DNA of 64,000 nucleotides from VXOI01 sp965261945 (GTDB taxonomy: Bacteria; Chloroflexota; Dehalococcoidia; Lucifugimonadales; UBA3495). How positions within the stretch are numbered: position 1 is the first letter of the stretch; the number at the start of each line of letters is the position of its first letter. The notes beneath the pieces were generated by a model. That model saw nothing but the letters and a program-made list of their open reading frames with translations. It searched no databases and was not told the DNA's origin. The translations under genes and the position numbers were made by a program. Shown here piece by piece: positions 62,051 to 64,000 of the stretch. Location: positions 558,001 through 622,000 of the forward strand of contig CBDHEF010000001.1 in NCBI GenBank assembly GCA_965261945.1. Reading direction: 5' to 3'.

Positions 62051-62419
62051 CTACTCGTCCGGGACTAGCGCCACCAGCCGACCCTCCTGCTGAGTTACCA
62101 GGAACACCTTCATCGCTAGCTCGGGGTTGTTGACGCAGCGGCCATTGCCCTTCTCGTACTCGTAGCCGTGGGTGTCGCAGACGAACACCTTATCGCCCAC
62201 GTCCTCCACCTCGCCGCCCTGGTGAGGGCACAGAGTGGACAGCATCCGATAGCCCTCGCCGCCCTTTACCAGGAAGTAGTTGGCGGCGCCAACCTTCACC
62301 AGTTTGGGAAGGTCGGTGAACTCGGACTCGTCGCCCAAATCCACACGAACCTTTTTGGAGCGGGCGGAGCCGCTGATTTGCCGCATCGTAATCCTGTTGA
62401 CCTGTCTCTCAGTAGCCAT
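62051..62419 (-). CDS. Rieske [2Fe-2S] domain protein
   Basis: About 122 residues from ATG at 62419 (MATERQVNRITMRQI); the frame extends 9 codons further. A single Rieske domain: cluster-binding boxes CPHQGGEV and CDTHGYEYEKGNGRCV (C-x-H then C-x2-H), preceded by LPKLVKVGAANYFLVKGGEG and followed by LAMKVFLVTQQEGRLVALV. Stand-alone Rieske ferredoxins of this size carry electrons to oxygenases or act as redox partners. No oxygenase is adjacent; the neighbours are an IS66 remnant and a divergent TPR gene. Confidence 0.9.
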   Translation of the reverse strand: MATERQVNRITMRQISGSARSKKVRVDLGDESEFTDLPKLVKVGAANYFLVKGGEGYRMLSTLCPHQGGEVEDVGDKVFVCDTHGYEYEKGNGRCVNNPELAMKVFLVTQQEGRLVALVPDE

Positions 62420-62561
62420 CGGCAAATACCCCCAACGAGAAATCATCGCCAGTATAGCAGACTCCGATTCAGCCGCGTCCGCGCTGTCTGGAGTAGCTGG
62501 CTATGTCGGGGCATTGATTCGCGGCTTGGAGCGTGGCAAAATCTGAGCACAGGAGGCCGAT

Positions 62562-64000
62562 ATGACTACTGAAGCCAATTACACAGATCGCTACGGACTC
62601 CCCCTTACCACCAATTCCCAGACCGCCCTGGCCCATTATGCGGAAGGGCTGGACCTGGCCCTGTCGCAGAACTTCGGAGCTGAGGAAGCGTTTGCCCGCG
62701 CTGCCGAGGCGGACGAAGGGTTTGCCCTGGCCCATGCCTCGCGGGCGTTCATGGAATTCCTCCGCATCGCCGTGCCGGAGGCGCGGGCGAGCGCCGGACA
62801 GGCCGTCAAGTTGTCTTCGGGGCTGAGCAGCCGGGAGCGGGGTTACGTTGACATAGTTTCCAAGTTCGTCAACGGCCAGAATCACGCGGCCAGCGCCGCC
62901 GTGCATGAGCACCTGAAGGAGTTTCCGCTGGACTCCATGCTGTTGCGACTGGCCCAGCGACTCTATACTCAGGGCTGCGTCGGAATCGGCGCCCCGGACT
63001 ATCCGCCCCGGTTCTACAAGCTGATGACCGAAGCTGCTCCCCACTATGGAGAAGACTGGGCCTTTATGGGCCAGTACGCTTGGGCCAACCACGAGGTGGG
63101 CAAGATGGCCGAGGGCATGGACCTGGCCGAGCGCTCGCTGGACCTCAACCCGTCCAATGGCGTGGCTGCTCACTCAGTGGCCCACGTGTTCTACGAGATG
63201 AGCCAGGACGACGAGGGCGCGGCATTCCTGGCCGGATGGCTGGAGGACTATGACCGCCGGTCCACCTACCGGGTTCATTTGTCCTGGCACCAGGCGCTCT
63301 TCGAGCTGGCGCTGGGCCGCTACAACCAGGCCTTGGGCTGGTACGACAGCGACATTCGCCCGTCGGTGCAGGAACTCAAGTACGCGGCGCTGGCCGATAG
63401 CGCCTCGCTGATCTGGCGGATGAAGATCTACGGCGACACCGTTCCCCAAGCCCCTTGGAGCGAGTTGGTGGAGCTGGCCGCGCCCGCCGCCGCCCGCCCC
63501 GGGCCGTCCTTCCGCGACGCCCACGCCGCCCTGGCCTTCACCGCCGCCGAAGACGATGAGTCTTTCGGCAAGCTGGTGGACGGCTTGCAGGCGATGGCTG
63601 ACGGAGGGGACGCCACCGCCAAGGAGGCCACGCTACCGCTGGTCAAGGGCATCGGCGCCTTTGGTCGCGGCGAGTACGCCGAGGCGGTGGGCCTGTTGGA
63701 GCCGGTCTACCCGCAGCTCACCCGCGTCGGAGGCAGCCACGCCCAGCGGCTGGTGTTCGAGGACACGTTGCTGGAAGCCTACCTGCGGGCCGAGCAGTTC
63801 GACAAGGCCACCGGGATGCTGCGGGAGCGGCTGTCGCGCCGCGAATCCCCTCGCGAGCTATACTGGCTGGCCCGCGCTCAATCGGGTCAGGGACAGCAGG
63901 CCGAGGCTCGCAACAACGCGGCTCACGTCAAGGAGACCTGGGGCCAGGCCGACACCAATACCCCCGAATACGGCCGCCTGACCCAGATGGCCGCAGACTA
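62562..64000 (+). CDS. Tetratricopeptide-repeat protein (TTC38-like), 3' end at the window edge
   Basis: ATG at 62562 with AGGAGG upstream; the frame is open to the last base of the window (479 complete codons, then TA), so the stop may fall on the next base or the protein may continue. Soluble and helical. The N-terminal region is LPLTTNSQTALAHYAEGLDL, then LAHASRAFMEFLRIAVPEAR, a mid-part LNPSNGVAAHSVAHVFYEMS, QDDEGAAFLAGWLEDYDRRS and VHLSWHQALFELALGRYNQA. The last is characteristic of the TTC38 family (H-x-x-W/H-H-x-A-L with E-x-G). Length is at the family norm (about 470), so the gene is probably nearly complete. Function of TTC38 proteins is unknown; divergent from the Rieske gene. Confidence 0.85.
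   Translation, partial: MTTEANYTDRYGLPLTTNSQTALAHYAEGLDLALSQNFGAEEAFARAAEADEGFALAHASRAFMEFLRIAVPEARASAGQAVKLSSGLSSRERGYVDIVSKFVNGQNHAASAAVHEHLKEFPLDSMLLRLAQRLYTQGCVGIGAPDYPPRFYKLMTEAAPHYGEDWAFMGQYAWANHEVGKMAEGMDLAERSLDLNPSNGVAAHSVAHVFYEMSQDDEGAAFLAGWLEDYDRRSTYRVHLSWHQALFELALGRYNQALGWYDSDIRPSVQELKYAALADSASLIWRMKIYGDTVPQAPWSELVELAAPAAARPGPSFRDAHAALAFTAAEDDESFGKLVDGLQAMADGGDATAKEATLPLVKGIGAFGRGEYAEAVGLLEPVYPQLTRVGGSHAQRLVFEDTLLEAYLRAEQFDKATGMLRERLSRRESPRELYWLARAQSGQGQQAEARNNAAHVKETWGQADTNTPEYGRLTQMAAD

Overview
The window is a GC-rich bacterial chromosome segment with a strongly heterotrophic gene content. It carries two luciferase-like flavin-dependent oxidoreductases, an amidase, a Gfo/Idh/MocA dehydrogenase, an amidohydrolase, orphan substrate-binding proteins, a DUF1501/DUF1800 pair and a PspA-PspAA locus. 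That mix suggests a Chloroflexota lineage of the SAR202/Dehalococcoidia type. This is inference from gene content only; no 16S rRNA or other taxonomic marker is present.

Layout. 0-0.5 kb: frameshifted HEPN gene. 0.6-4.9 kb (minus): a 2-oxoacid dehydrogenase operon (E1 alpha, E1 beta, E2) ending in lipB, which attaches the lipoyl group that E2 needs. 5.1-8.7 kb: nested remnants of ISAs1, IS21, IS5 and IS630 transposases and a broken tyrosine integrase beside tRNA-Asn. 8.7-13.4 kb: amidase, NMT1/THI5-like binding protein, luciferase-like oxidoreductase and Gfo/Idh/MocA dehydrogenase. 13.6-19.6 kb: two paralogous alpha/beta hydrolases (one with a stop at codon 4) around an Aap/Bzt-type amino-acid transporter. 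Its binding-protein gene is destroyed while both permease genes are intact. 20-24 kb: DUF350 membrane protein, an unknown gene, a lipoprotein and an amidohydrolase. 24-33.9 kb: GH15 glycosidase, a large HELGH lipoprotein, a NYN-domain protein, a TRAP binding protein, then DUF4178, a small membrane protein, PspA and PspAA. 33.9-41.7 kb (minus): DUF1501, NHL propeller, Uma2, DUF1800, an NCS2 transporter fused to an ATPase-like domain, and a second luciferase-like enzyme. 42-49.4 kb (plus): cysteine desulfurase, bleomycin-hydrolase-type peptidase, an AT-richer HD plus YwgA-like pair, a sirtuin, an MscS channel and tRNA-Lys. 49.4-57.4 kb: accessory region with broken genes, a long FAD/Fe-S oxidoreductase, two MITE-like elements and unknown genes. 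57.4-60.5 kb (minus): class III PHA synthase locus (PadR regulator, phasin, PhaC, PhaE). 60.5-64 kb: IS66 wreck with tandem repeats, a Rieske protein and a TPR protein running to the window end.

Two sequence-level themes recur. First, at least 20 copies of a dispersed GC-rich hairpin (core CCCTCTCCC...GGGAGAGGG) sit at gene ends and sometimes supply the last codons of a gene; a second hairpin family (TTCCCGC..GCGGGAA) is also present. Second, short perfect tandem duplications (2, 8, 11, 13, 15, 16, 20 and 27 nt) are common and account exactly for several of the frameshifts in dead genes.
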